This document shows positions 35,181 through 45,243 of a stretch of 64,000 nucleotides of DNA, piece by piece. How positions within the stretch are numbered: the first letter of the stretch is position 1; every line of letters begins with the position of its first letter. Below the pieces are notes generated by a model. It ran no database searches and had not been told where the DNA came from. It saw only the letters and a program-made list of their open reading frames with translations. A program made the position numbers and the translations under genes. The DNA is from Artocarpus heterophyllus (taxonomy: Eukaryota > Streptophyta > Magnoliopsida > Rosales > Moraceae), in the NCBI GenBank assembly GCA_025403435.1, contig CM046350.1:34778774-34842773 (forward strand), read 5' to 3'.

Positions 35181-36313
35181 TTGCAGGAGGAGGCAGAAGA
35201 ACCAGAAGGGCTCTCATTTTTCCTTTTTCTTTTTCTTTTTCTTTTTCTTTTTCTTTTTTTTCTTTCCTATTCTAATTTATTATTTCCATTGTTTGTGTTT
35301 TTGGGTTTTGTTTTGTTCTCATCCTCTTCTCTTCTCCAACTTCTTTCTATATATATACGCGCACATATATATATATATATATGTGTGTATGTATATATCT
35401 ATGGCACCCTGGTATGTGTTTTATGCTTCCGTCGAATGAATCTTTGAATTGCTGGGTGCTGATTAACACGCCGAGAAAGAAAGAAAGAAGCGGTTTTCTA
35501 TTCTGTTGGTTTGAGGGACTTTCGGCTTCAAACGGACGTGATCCACTGTTCATTGTTCATCTTCTCTCTTTTTCTCTCTTCCCAAACACACAACTAGATA
35601 ATCTCGGTGAGTGAGCGACTCGCTAACTCACTGATCGATTGAAATTAATTCTCCATCGCCAACAACAGAAAACAAATGATGAGGTCTCGTCGCCGCCTTC
35701 AAATTCTCTCTTTTTTTTTGGGTGTAATTTTGCTCTGTTTGATTCTCGAGAAAAGTGGCCATACTGGATTTCTCTGATTCGAGATCGGCTTTTCTGCGGC
35801 CTTAGATCATCTTGTTTCTTTATTGTTATGTGTTTCATATTCATCATTCCGAAACAGTGAGAGACAGCGATCGTGTTGTGTTTCTACGAAAATTCAATTT
35901 GTTCTCAAACCCGTCGTTTCTGTTGTATCAGTCTCTGGATTATTGATTTGATTCTCGTTTTCGGAATTCCAGATTCATTCGATCCAAAATCAGCCATTAT
36001 GTTAAACACACAATCTCTCTACTGATGTGAATCCTTTTGGAATTTCTTTTCTTTGCTTCTTTGCTTGTTTTTCTCTTCAATCTCCATATCAATAGCTCGT
36101 TTCTGGAGATATTCGGTTTTGGCCTCTCTTTATAGCATTTGAGACTTATTTTTTCTTAATTTCCAGTTTTGGGTCAGGTCGAGATTTTGAAATGTGATGT
36201 TGTTTGATAATCAAATTGAAGAAATCCCCGAATTTCTCTTCATTTTCTTTCTTCAAAATGTTTGTTTATTGTTGAGTTTTCTGAACCAAAATTCTTGTTT
36301 GAGTGTTTTACAG
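35181..36313 (+). promoter_or_regulatory. Promoter and 5' leader region of the DUF1639 gene
   Basis: A CTTTTT microsatellite (35218-35262) and an alternating TA/CA/GT tract (35346-35400) precede a leader rich in TCTCTC. A plausible 5'-UTR intron runs from GTGAGT at 35607 to the acceptor TGTTTTACAG ending at 36313, just before the coding exon. Small ORFs at 35181-35860 overlap these low-complexity tracts and lack support. The transcription start cannot be fixed from sequence alone. Confidence 0.5.
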
Positions 36314-36351
36314 ATATCAGAGAGTTAGCCCGGATTGTCTTCCCCACAGCA

Positions 36352-36393
36352 ATGGCAAAAAGCCCAGCAACATGGAGAACGGGAGAAGCATAA
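36352..36393 (+). other. Upstream ORF (13 codons) overlapping the DUF1639 start
   Basis: An ATG at 36352 in a favourable context (CAGCAATGG) opens a 13-codon frame ending at TAA 36391-36393. It is out of frame with, and overlaps, the proposed main start at 36372. It could reduce translation of the main protein if the transcript includes this region. Confidence 0.45.
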
Positions 36394-39300
36394 TTCCATC
36401 AACAAACGCCGTAACTTCTTCATCTTCTTTCGAAACCTCCAAAGCCTTCAGATTCAGATCCCCATCTAGAACAACAACCCAAGATCATCACCAGCATCAT
36501 AATACTTCTAGTTTTGATAACAACAACCAATCCCATCATGAGACGACGACCCAGCAGAGACCGGAGAGCAGCCCCAGCCCCAGCCCCAGCCCCAGCCATG
36601 GCGGCGATATTCTCTTGCAATGGGGTCATAAGAAAAGGTCGAGGGTCTCAAGGACCGAGATCCGAGCCATCACAGACGACTCTTCATCATCATCATCGGC
36701 TGCCCAGGCCAGACGACGACAACAACAACAACAGCAGGGTCCTAAATCTCAAAGGAGAGTGGTGGGTCCCTCAGAAAAGCTCCCAATTACGGCCATGCCT
36801 CCGCCGCCTCCTCCTCCACCGCCATTGCTTTCTTCTTCTTCCAACGGCAGAGCTCGAAAAGATTCCTCCGGTTCTCATCCCAGCAGGTAAAAGTGTCTGT
36901 CAATCAACTCTCCTCGATTTAGTTTTGGCATGTATTTTATCTTCAAGATTGGGTGGATCTTGTTTGATTTTCTGGTTCTGTTGTCGTTACTTTATTCTTC
37001 CTATTTGATGATCTCTATTGTCTATAGGGACTACAGACTGAGATAGATCTCTTGTGATGATTTCTTGAGAAAGGTTGAAACTTTGATTGATATTATGGTT
37101 TTTCTGGGTCTAATCTAACCATTCCCCCTGTCGATCTAGGTTGCTTTTTTTTTTTTGGTAGGAAGATTTAGGTTACCAATCCGCCGCGAAGACCACGGTT
37201 TTTTACCTTGAGGTTTACATTTCTACCCTCTAGATGTTAGAAAATTTCGTTTATGAACTTTTTTGTGGGTATCCCCAACAGGTCCACTTCCAGTCGTCCT
37301 TTTCTTCTCCTGGGTGTCTTTGCATCTTATCGCTGACTAGCTTTGATGAGGTTTTGCGAGTATTGCCCAAAACTCCCCCCTTTTTTATTTACAGCCTCAA
37401 CCTCTCTTATATTTTACAGATCATCCTTCCAACACCTAATGATCCTTTGTCCGATCTTTAAAAAGAACTTTTTCTTTCTTTCTTTTGTTGCTTTGGAAGT
37501 TGTAGTATTTGTAACGTACTGTTACTGTTTTTAATATTATTATAATTATAATTATAATTATTATTTCATTTTTTGTTTTAGGTGGGTATTAAACTCTGTA
37601 TTTTCCTCTTGTGTACGGTATTACCCTTTGCTTTATTGGTCTTGTATTGCAAGTTTAGAACTTTTCAGCCATTCTAATTGCCCCCACCTTTATGAAACGA
37701 ATCCAACACCAAATACCACAAACTGAGCAGCCATTTCTTACCATCATTTCTTGGCCCGTCATGACTAGGAATTTGGAAGATCGATCTGGTGTTGTAAATG
37801 GATCCCCATCAAGAAACTATGTGAGCAACAATCGTGCGGCTTCTAGATCTGCGGCGGGCAAACGATCTCCGCCGCAGGAAAAGAACGAAAGGAAGATTTC
37901 TTCTTCGGGAAGATCAGCAAATGATAAGCCAAATAGTTCCTCAACTCAAGCCGATCGCTCAAATCACGAATCTGCTGCATTGCAAACTGAAAGAGAAGGT
38001 GGTGCCGCACATACTACTACTGCTCCGAGGGAAGAGAAGGTGAACGTTGAGACGATGGAATGGCCCAGAATTCATATTGCTTTATCAAGAAAGGAGAAGG
38101 AAGATGATTTCCTTGTAATGAAAGGCACGAAGCTGCCCCAGAGGCCCAAGAAAAGGGCCAAGAATATTGATAGAGCGCTTCAGGTATATTTATTTCTTTA
38201 TTTAATTTTGCCTACTGTGTATGATGTATCAAAACTATAATTTAATATTTGTTTGCGAAATAAGAGTATGTTTTGTTCGAGTATTTGAATAGAGTATTTG
38301 AATGAAGATTTAAATTTTTATAAGAGAAAATACTGTAGCAAAATGATTCAAACTGTGATTCGAACCATGAAACAAACGCATCCTAAATAATTTTGTTGGT
38401 GGTGGACCTTGTGCTTTTGGCAGTATTGTTTCCCGGGGATGTGGCTTTCTGACTTGACAAGGAATCGCTATGAAGTTAGGGAGAGGAAATGTGTGAAGAA
38501 GGTAAGACTTGCTCTTCTTTGCCACTACTTACGTGGCTTTTTATAGGTAGTTTCTGGGAATTTTTCTACGCATTGATCCGAGTAGTCTCCTCTCTCCTGG
38601 GATTCTTTTCCCAGAAATTTAGATACCACTAGATTGGAGTAGAGAATTTGTTTTTAGTGAAAACTTTAAGTTAGGAACGCTTTTATTATTATTAGGGAAT
38701 TTTTATTGCCAAGAAGGTAATTTTACACCATCAACTGTCAGATTAACTTTTTAACTGTTTGATATGTAACTATTCAAGTTAAAAATTTATAGTGTGTAAT
38801 AAAGAATTACGTTTCTATCATAGTCCAACCACCAAAAAGCTAAATTTTAACGGCAAAAACATCTTTTTTTATTAGTAGAGTAAAATTCTCTTCTTTATAA
38901 TAAACATTCTCTTATTGTTATTATTGTTATTGTTGGATCTTAGCATAGATTTTAGCTTTTCCCTTCTGCGTTTGTTCTGGTGTCAAAAATACTATTCTTT
39001 CCTTTCCCTAATACCTTGGTTAAAACGGAGTTTTACGAGAGAGCTCATAATAATGGTCCGAGTGCCTCATACTGAATGGTTATTGTGCTAAAAGTTAGAA
39101 GTTACTTCTTCTTTATTTGTATTTATTTTAAGAGAAGAGTCAAAGTTGTTGAGAACTTGAAACATAGCAAATACATTCTGTATATATGTTATATGTCCTG
39201 TCATACTGCCTAGCATCTTTAGGTTATTAGAAAGAAAAATCATTTTCATTGTCTGATATTTAATCTATTTTTTAGATAGAGAACTGTCAAAAAAAAATTA

Positions 39301-39530
39301 TGGATCTGAATTTAATATCTAATATATTTCTTAGATTAGATTTTATTATTTTGTTAGTAACGACTTAAAACATTGCTCTATTAGAAATCATTTTAAAAGT
39401 TTTTGGAATTTTTTTTTTTTTGGTTTTAAGTTTGGATGTTTGATGTTTACTGATTTGGTGTGGCTTGCAAATGCAGCAAAAGCGAAGGGGGCTGAAAGGG
39501 ATGGAAAGCGTGGACAGTGATTCAGAGTAG
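36372..39530 (+). CDS. DUF1639 family protein (plant-specific), four coding exons
   Basis: Coding exons are 36372-36886, 37769-38183, 38424-38501 and 39477-39530, all with GT-AG introns and compatible phases (515 + 415 + 78 + 54 nt). The product is 353 residues. The N-terminal half is low complexity: serine runs, histidine-rich and PSPSPS repeats, ILLQWGHKKRSR near residue 85, poly-Q near 120 and nine prolines near 143. The C-terminal DUF1639 domain, about residues 290-350, includes KLPQRPKKRAKNIDRALQ, YCFPGMWLSDLTRNRYEVRE and RRGLKGMESVDSDSE. DUF1639 is Pfam PF07797. Its biochemical role is not established, and basic stretches suggest a nuclear protein. The start at 36372 is the first in-frame ATG after the acceptor at 36313; the earlier ATG at 36303 is probably intronic. 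I see no damage. Confidence 0.9.
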
Positions 39531-41246
39531 CACATACATTTGGTTCTATTTTTGTATTCTTATGGAATTCGGAACGAGGAGAGAAAAACAAAAGAAAAGG
39601 AAAGAAAATTTACCTCGGGCTTCTCAGCTGGTTTGAATTATAAAAATACGAAGTGGGTGTGTGTGGGATCCACCCACGAACTTTCGCAATCCAGTTGCTT
39701 TTGGTCCCTCGTGAATTATTTTATTGTTTGGGATCCTTTCAAAGCCCCAGAGTTTTGTGAAATTTTTCCAAATTTGATGAAAGAGCAAAGTGCCAAAGCC
39801 CTCGAGGGAAGTGAACACGATTTGGTTTTGCCCACCTAGTTTCTAATTGGATTTTTGTTTATTTATTGTGGCGATTCAGAAGCTGTCACGTGCGAACCAC
39901 ACACGTTGAAAGAGAGAAGCAAAGCCGCTACTCATCATCATTCAGGGACCTTCTTGCAAAATATTTTTTCGTTATTTAATTTTGTTCCTGGGTCCTTTAG
40001 TTTGTAGTTCTTGACATCTTTTTTTCCCTCCCCTTTTTAATGTGCCAAAATCGTTTCATACACCCAAAAAAAAGTGTCCAAAATGGTGGTCTTGTGGTTA
40101 TCATTTGAAAAATAAGTTGAAATTAAAAATTTGAATGGAAAGTATTAAAACATGTTAAATTTTTATATTGAAGCTTATTTTTTTAAGACATGAGAGTTTA
40201 ATACTGTTTATTTGAACTTTTAGTTTCAATTAAGACTGTCAAGCTGTTTTGTATTCATCATATTATGAAGAAAAAAAAAATTATTCATTCTTTTTTTGGT
40301 TTTCAAATACAAGAGATTTCCATTATTTTTTTTTCATCATCTATCCATAGTTGTTCGGCATAACTGTAGCAGACTGCATTTTATAGCACTTCTGGCATAA
40401 GAACAGAAATGATAAGTCAGGTCACCAATTCTAGCAATTTTCAAAAACTCAAAACCCTTAATCATGTCATAATTCTACATGGCACTCGGTCTAATCATTA
40501 GGGCCCTCGTAAAGAGAAGAAGATTTGGGAACGGTTAGTGAGAATTATAAACGGGATAGAGGTCGCCCTCTTTGCTCTTTTAGCGCACCACTTCTCATTT
40601 CTTACCGTCGCCTAAACATGGTTACGTTAGGATTTTTTTTTAAAATTTTTTTTTCATCTTCATGGGATTATAATTCCATATTTATAAAACTGTGAGACCT
40701 AATCCAATATGTAATGTATTTTTATACTGGATCTTACTATTGTATTAGTAAAAGGGGTTATAATCTTATGTGGTTAAATAAGATTGGTCATTCTTTTTTC
40801 CTACAAATTAATAATATTCTACGCTATAAAATGTGTTAATAATGTTAATTTAAAGATACTTAACCAATCGTGTTCTTCTTTATTGTTGAGCTTTAGCTAG
40901 GATTAGGATTATCATAAAACTATGAAACCACAGTGAGCACTGGGGAAATGACGTGAGGTGAGTGAGATGTGGGTTGAATTTGAAAGAGCATGGATTCAAT
41001 TCACATTAGTAAATAAAAAAAAAAAAAGAAGAAGAAGATGAAATTGAGCAAACCGCATAAACCAAACCAATCAGCGTATTGGATTAGCAGCACTTTTAGT
41101 TTGATACAGGTTAAGAAACTGTATATACTAAATCCATATATATATATATGTATATACATATATATATATATCCCTAAAATCGAAGAATCAAAACTTCACT
41201 TGGTTGTGAAATGTTTATAAAGTGGTCCATATTGAGGCAAGCGTAT
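39531..41246. other. DUF1639 3' UTR and intergenic DNA
   Basis: The 3' UTR probably extends a few hundred bases past the TAG at 39528-39530. The rest up to Gypsy-D is AT-rich with homopolymers (40061-40080, 40270-40335, 40630-40650) and a TATATA tract (41139-41172). ORFs at 39540-39839 and 41038-41220 have no supporting motif. Confidence 0.5.
41242..41246. other. Target-site duplication of Gypsy-D, left copy (CGTAT)
   Basis: CGTAT directly precedes the element end at 41247 and is repeated at 62062-62066 directly after the other end. Five bases is the expected duplication length for Gypsy integrases. It shows that the element entered by normal integration and has kept both ends. Confidence 0.85.
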
Positions 41247-41965
41247 TGTGAAGACTCAACATTCTTCGGGTCGTACCTTAGCATTTTTCTTACGTACATA
41301 GCTATAAAAATCGAGGAATAATTTTTTTTTTGGAATATTTAAACACACATACGGGTACAAACCTTCTTTTATATATATATATATATATATTATTAACATA
41401 ACATGTCTCAAAAGAGTTTTGACTTGTTTGTATTACATTATAACTTATATTTAATACTTTCCGTACAACAACTCCAAATTATTTAATATACATACTGAGC
41501 AAAAACATTTCAGTGGTGGTGTCCCTACCCTGGTCCACACATTGCTCATGCCCTACCGTCAGCTCATCAGTGATCTTACTCTGACCTTTTAGCTGCATTA
41601 CCTATAGCATGAAATAACTAGGTGAGCTAATGTTCAGTAAGTCCAAACATAGCTTACATGCATAACCTATTTGTATGCATAATCCATTTATGCTTATTTA
41701 TGAACATTCATTATTTTCTTCATAATTTAACCTTCAACTAGGGCTCGAGCGTTCGTACCAAATGCGCACATGGGTCATCGTAACACCAAGACCAAAAACC
41801 TAACTAAGAACTCCCTTGAGTTAAGAGCTAGTACGACACTTCTCTCTTTGTCTAGTGATTCATTTACTAGTTCTTTAGTTAAGGTTACCATACCATGCAT
41901 GATGATCTATTTACTTATAATATGTGCACACCATGCATGTTCCTTTAAATGTATTAGACACATAA
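41247..41965 (-). repeat. Gypsy-D 3' LTR, distal part
   Basis: This aligns with 59144-59860 of the other LTR (the CATACGGGTACAAACCTTC, CATACTGAGC and ACCATACCATGCATGATGA blocks). It is cut at 41965 by the nested Gypsy-E and resumes at 51017. Confidence 0.9.
41961..41965. other. Target-site duplication of Gypsy-E, left copy
   Basis: CATAA at 41961-41965 faces TATAA at 51012-51016 across Gypsy-E, a four-of-five match. The intact Gypsy-D LTR has TATATAAGTACATG at the corresponding place near 59850, so TATAA was probably the original target and the left copy has since mutated. Confidence 0.75.
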
Positions 41966-42190
41966 TGTAACGCCCCGAAATTTATTTAATGTTAATGTAC
42001 TATAAATGATGAATTAGTGTGTCATAATTAACGTTTTAACATTAATTAGATTATTGGGTTGGATTTTGAAATTTTGGTTGTTTTGTTAAATTGATGTGTT
42101 CAAAAGATTTCTTATTGTTTTAAAATGATGCTTTGAGTTTTAAAACACAACAATTTGTAAAATGTTAAAAATACTCCGTTTTGCAAAACC

Positions 42191-42229
42191 GTGGGCGGCA
42201 CATGGTTTTCGTACAGTAAAACCGCCCAC
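42191..42229 (+). promoter_or_regulatory. GTGGGCGG...CCGCCCAC inverted repeat in the Gypsy-E LTR
   Basis: A perfect 8-base inverted repeat with a 23-base centre lies just upstream of the CT-rich tract and is conserved at 49099-49137 in the 3' LTR. The centre holds GGTTTT and AAAACC, which extend the symmetry imperfectly. Gypsy-B keeps a GGTTTTGTCAAAACC version near 17260. Its position suggests a U3 protein-binding site, but this is inference. Confidence 0.45.
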
Positions 42230-42813
42230 CGATTTTCTCTATTTATTTCCTTCCTTCCTCTCTCTCTCCTAACTCTCCGGTTCTCTCTCTCTCTTCTCTC
42301 CTTCACCGTGAGTCTCCCTCTCTCTCAAATTCTCTCTCAAAATTTTTGAAAACAAATTCGAATCCAAGCTTCGGGATAGCAAGGAGGAAGCTCGGGGACG
42401 TGATTCGGCAACCGAGAATGCGGATTGAAGCTTCGATTTGAGGTTAGATTCGAAATTTCTAAACTTTTTACAAAATTTTCAATTCTGTGTGTTTTTGAAA
42501 TCTAAGTTTGTTTAAGCTTAGAAAACCTTGGATTTGTGTTAAATGAACTTAGAACAACTAGAATCTAAGCTTAGATTGGAGAAAAACGGATTGGATTCAA
42601 GATTTTTCATTTTTCTCCTCTTTTTCTTATTTTTGGATTTTTGAGGATTTCGAGTTCAAAATCTTGTTTAAATGGTTCTAAACATGTTCTAGAATGTTTT
42701 TCTATCAACTATAATTGTTTTTCATGCCTGGGAATTGAGAAAAACAGGTTGGAATCCGGATTTGGATTTTGGGGATCGAGAAACCCGTGGCTGGGATTTC
42801 TGGATCTTCCCAG

Positions 42814-42980
42814 TTCGGCAGGCCGAAGTTCATGTTCGGCAGGCCGGAGTGATGATCGGCAGGCCGGAGTGATGATCGGCAGGCCGGTGTTCTTCCGACC
42901 GGCAGGCCGAATCTGGGGAAATGTTCGGCAGGCCGAACTGTGCAGTTCGGCAGGCCGAAGCAGGGCATCCGGTAGGCCGA
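42814..42980 (+). repeat. Eight-unit array of TCGGC-AG-GCCGA dyads, Gypsy-E 5' LTR
   Basis: Units start near 42814, 42835, 42856, 42876, 42899, 42924, 42946 and 42969. The core CGGCAGGCCG is invariant in seven of eight units (the last has T for C). Three units carry the full TTCGGCAGGCCGAA dyad. Spacers of about 8-13 bases differ, except that units 3 and 4 share the spacer GAGTGATGA. The array lies about 850 bases into the LTR, downstream of the CT-rich tract. Confidence 0.95.
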
Positions 42981-44130
42981 CCGAGGCATGGAAAATTTTG
43001 TGATTTTTACCCGTTTTCACTGTTTTGAACCCTGATTTAAACCCCAACCTTATAGGATGATTTTAAAGGTACAAATGGCACACTAGGACATCATGAAATG
43101 ATTTAGTAACATAGAATGTCTCGAACTAGATATTGATCGACTTAGTTTGTATCTAGGATCGTTCGTGGTTCCGTGGAGCTAACGTATAGCGGACCGGGAT
43201 TACGGTGTGGGGCACCGGCACGAGTATTGAGGTAGGACTTCTATCCTATTTCTTTGGTAGCCTGGTTTTGAAATGATTTGGCTTTGAAAATGATTTCTAT
43301 CAAAATGTTTTCAACGGTTGTTTGAAAATGGTTTTATCGGTTATATTTTAATATACCGTGATCTGAAATGAATTTCATAATAAATGTAATTGACAACACT
43401 CGGTAATTGGGTTTTGAATGATAATGATACTAAACACATGGGCATGATGCCATATCAGAGATCGGGTCGTGTAGCGATCGATCTTGGGGGCAGGTCCCGA
43501 AACCCAGCTGGGCCACTACGGTGGTGATATCATGGTTTGCCTAGGTAAAAGAAAAATGGTGTTTTTGATTGTACGAGTAGACTGTTCTGTGTCAGAACGG
43601 CTCTACTCAAATTATGTATTTATTTATTTATTTATTTAAGTTTTCTTTTGAGTACTCCTAACAATTAACTGTTTCTTTAAATTAAATTATTTATAAAACT
43701 TAGTCCTACTGAGCCTTTCGCTCACGTTTTATTGTTTTAAATCCCCCCCCCCCTCTAGGTGGTTTCCCATTTAGGTTTGGAGAAGCTTCTTCGGACCGAA
43801 CTCAGGAGCAATAGGAGAGTTTATTTATATTCTGTATTATTAATCAAGGCATGTAAGACTTAACTTTATTTGTACTTGGACTGTAATTGTATTTGTGATA
43901 TTGTCAGAACCATGTGTGTGCACAAGTTGTGGTTGTGGAACCCATACTCGCGGTTTTCTATTTAATTATTATTTGCTTAATATTTACAAATTCTTTTTAT
44001 CAAATGTGGTGGAAAATCTCTTTATTTCTCACTTAATTGGATTTTTAAACTCTTAATTTCAATTAAATCCTCTTTTAATTAATCTAAATATTCCGCCACG
44101 TCACCTCCCGTACTCCGGGGCGTGACAGAA

Positions 44131-44142
44131 TGGTATCAGAGC
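44131..44142 (+). other. Gypsy-E primer binding site (initiator methionine tRNA)
   Basis: TGGTATCAGAGC starts three bases after the 5' LTR end and is complementary to the 3' end of plant initiator methionine tRNA. It would prime minus-strand cDNA synthesis. Confidence 0.92.
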
Positions 44143-44232
44143 TCAAGGTTATGAACCTTGGGAATTGTGCACACATAGGTTTGACAATGAAATACCTCTG
44201 ACAGTCCAAATTTTGTTTTCAGAAGTGAGAGA

Positions 44233-45243
44233 ATGGCACCTAGACGTCGTTCGACTGCTGACGTCGAGTTCGGAAATGATGAGAGCATGATGAGGTCTAT
44301 GTTTGCGGCTTTTCGGCAGATGGCAGCCAGGGCTAGACCGGAAGACTCCAGTGTTGGTAGTCTGCATGCGTTCTTTAAAGAATTCTGGCGGGCGTCTATT
44401 CTGACTTTTGATGGCAATGGGGATCCGCAGTTAGCAGAGTATTGGTTGGATTCGAGCTTGAAACATCTGGATACTCTTGGTGTGCCTGAGGAGTATCGTG
44501 TGGAGTTTGCGGCGTATAAGCTCGAGGGTGGCGCTAATACTTGGTGGAAGCAGACTAAGCGTCTGGAGCGCGGTGGCGATATCAGCTGGGACAAGTTCAA
44601 GGAGTTGTTCTATGATCGGTATTTTCTGCAGGGGTATAGAGACCAGAAGGCAGCTGAGTTTTATAGACTGCAGCAGGGTGATCTTTCAGTTCGGGAGTAT
44701 GAGGCAAGATTTAACGAGTTGGCTAGATTTGCTCCATCAGCTGTGGCATCGGAGCGTGAGAAATGTATCAAGTTCCAGGAAGGGATCAAGGCTCCTATTC
44801 GGCGGCAGTTGGTTGCTCTACGGCTTAGGAGTTTCGGAGAGCTTGTGTCGTCGGCGATCTCCGTGGAGAATGATTACGTGCAGTATTGTGAGGACAGAGT
44901 CAAGGCTTCAGGAGGACCGCAGAGGAGTGGCAGGAAGAGCACCAGTAGTCGTCCAGCTCTAGGGAAAGGCAAGCAAGGCGGTGCGACCAGTGGCAGTAGC
45001 AGTTCGTCTAGCAGCGAGCGTAGCAACCCCTACAGCTTTTATTGTCATTTCTGTCAGCAGCCCGGACACATCAAGAGGAATTGCCCGATCAGGAGTGCTC
45101 GTCTTGGATCGCAGACCGGGGAGGATGCCAGTCGTTCATCTCAGCCTCAGCCTCAGACCCTACCTCCGCCTTCGCAGTACCCGCAGTTGCAATATCCGCA
45201 GTTTTCTCCTCAGCAATTCTCATATCCGGCACGGGGGCAGTAG
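44233..45243 (+). CDS. Gypsy-E gag, ending at an in-frame TAG
   Basis: ATG 44233 is the first start after the PBS and opens a 336-codon frame. Residues from about 50 to 200 form a retrotransposon gag domain (LTFDGNGDPQLAEYWLDS, NTWWKQ, FYDRYF and REYEARFNELARF). A zinc knuckle CHFCQQPGHIKRNC starts at residue 271 (45043) and is followed by a proline- and glutamine-rich linker. Gag would form the particle that packages element RNA. The frame stops at TAG 45241-45243, but the same frame stays open immediately after it with the same linker composition and then protease. The stop is therefore probably a later mutation that shortens the gag-pol fusion, and gag itself remains intact. Confidence 0.9.
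   Translation: MAPRRRSTADVEFGNDESMMRSMFAAFRQMAARARPEDSSVGSLHAFFKEFWRASILTFDGNGDPQLAEYWLDSSLKHLDTLGVPEEYRVEFAAYKLEGGANTWWKQTKRLERGGDISWDKFKELFYDRYFLQGYRDQKAAEFYRLQQGDLSVREYEARFNELARFAPSAVASEREKCIKFQEGIKAPIRRQLVALRLRSFGELVSSAISVENDYVQYCEDRVKASGGPQRSGRKSTSSRPALGKGKQGGATSGSSSSSSSERSNPYSFYCHFCQQPGHIKRNCPIRSARLGSQTGEDASRSSQPQPQTLPPPSQYPQLQYPQFSPQQFSYPARGQ

Larger units (their letters stand above)
41966..44127 (+). repeat. Gypsy-E 5' LTR
   Basis: This direct repeat of 48874-51011 shows scattered substitutions, one extra 20-bp unit in the dyad array and a longer C tract near 43745. It contains an inverted repeat at 42191-42229, CT-rich sequence (42245-42330), the dyad array (42814-42980) and a TATTTATTTATT tract near 43617. 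ORFs at 42641-43047 are translations of the array and are not genes. Confidence 0.95.

Noticed and set aside
35181..35447. 88-codon ORF with phenylalanine and leucine runs
   Set aside because: It translates a CTTTTT microsatellite and a TA/CA tract in the DUF1639 promoter region.
36303..36371. Upstream in-frame ATG at 36303 as the DUF1639 start
   Set aside because: It lies before the acceptor TGTTTTACAG ending at 36313, and no DUF1639-like residues are seen before 36372. A start there is possible only if that intron is not removed.
42814..42980. CRISPR-like pattern of short repeats with unique spacers
   Set aside because: Units are 12-14 bases with spacers of only 8-13 bases, and they lie in an LTR of a plant retrotransposon that is duplicated at 49721. 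No cas genes are present and the context is eukaryotic.
42641..43047. ORFs on both strands of 94-120 codons
   Set aside because: They translate the GC-rich dyad array in the LTR, and the same frames recur in the other LTR. The residue pattern reflects the repeat, not protein constraint.
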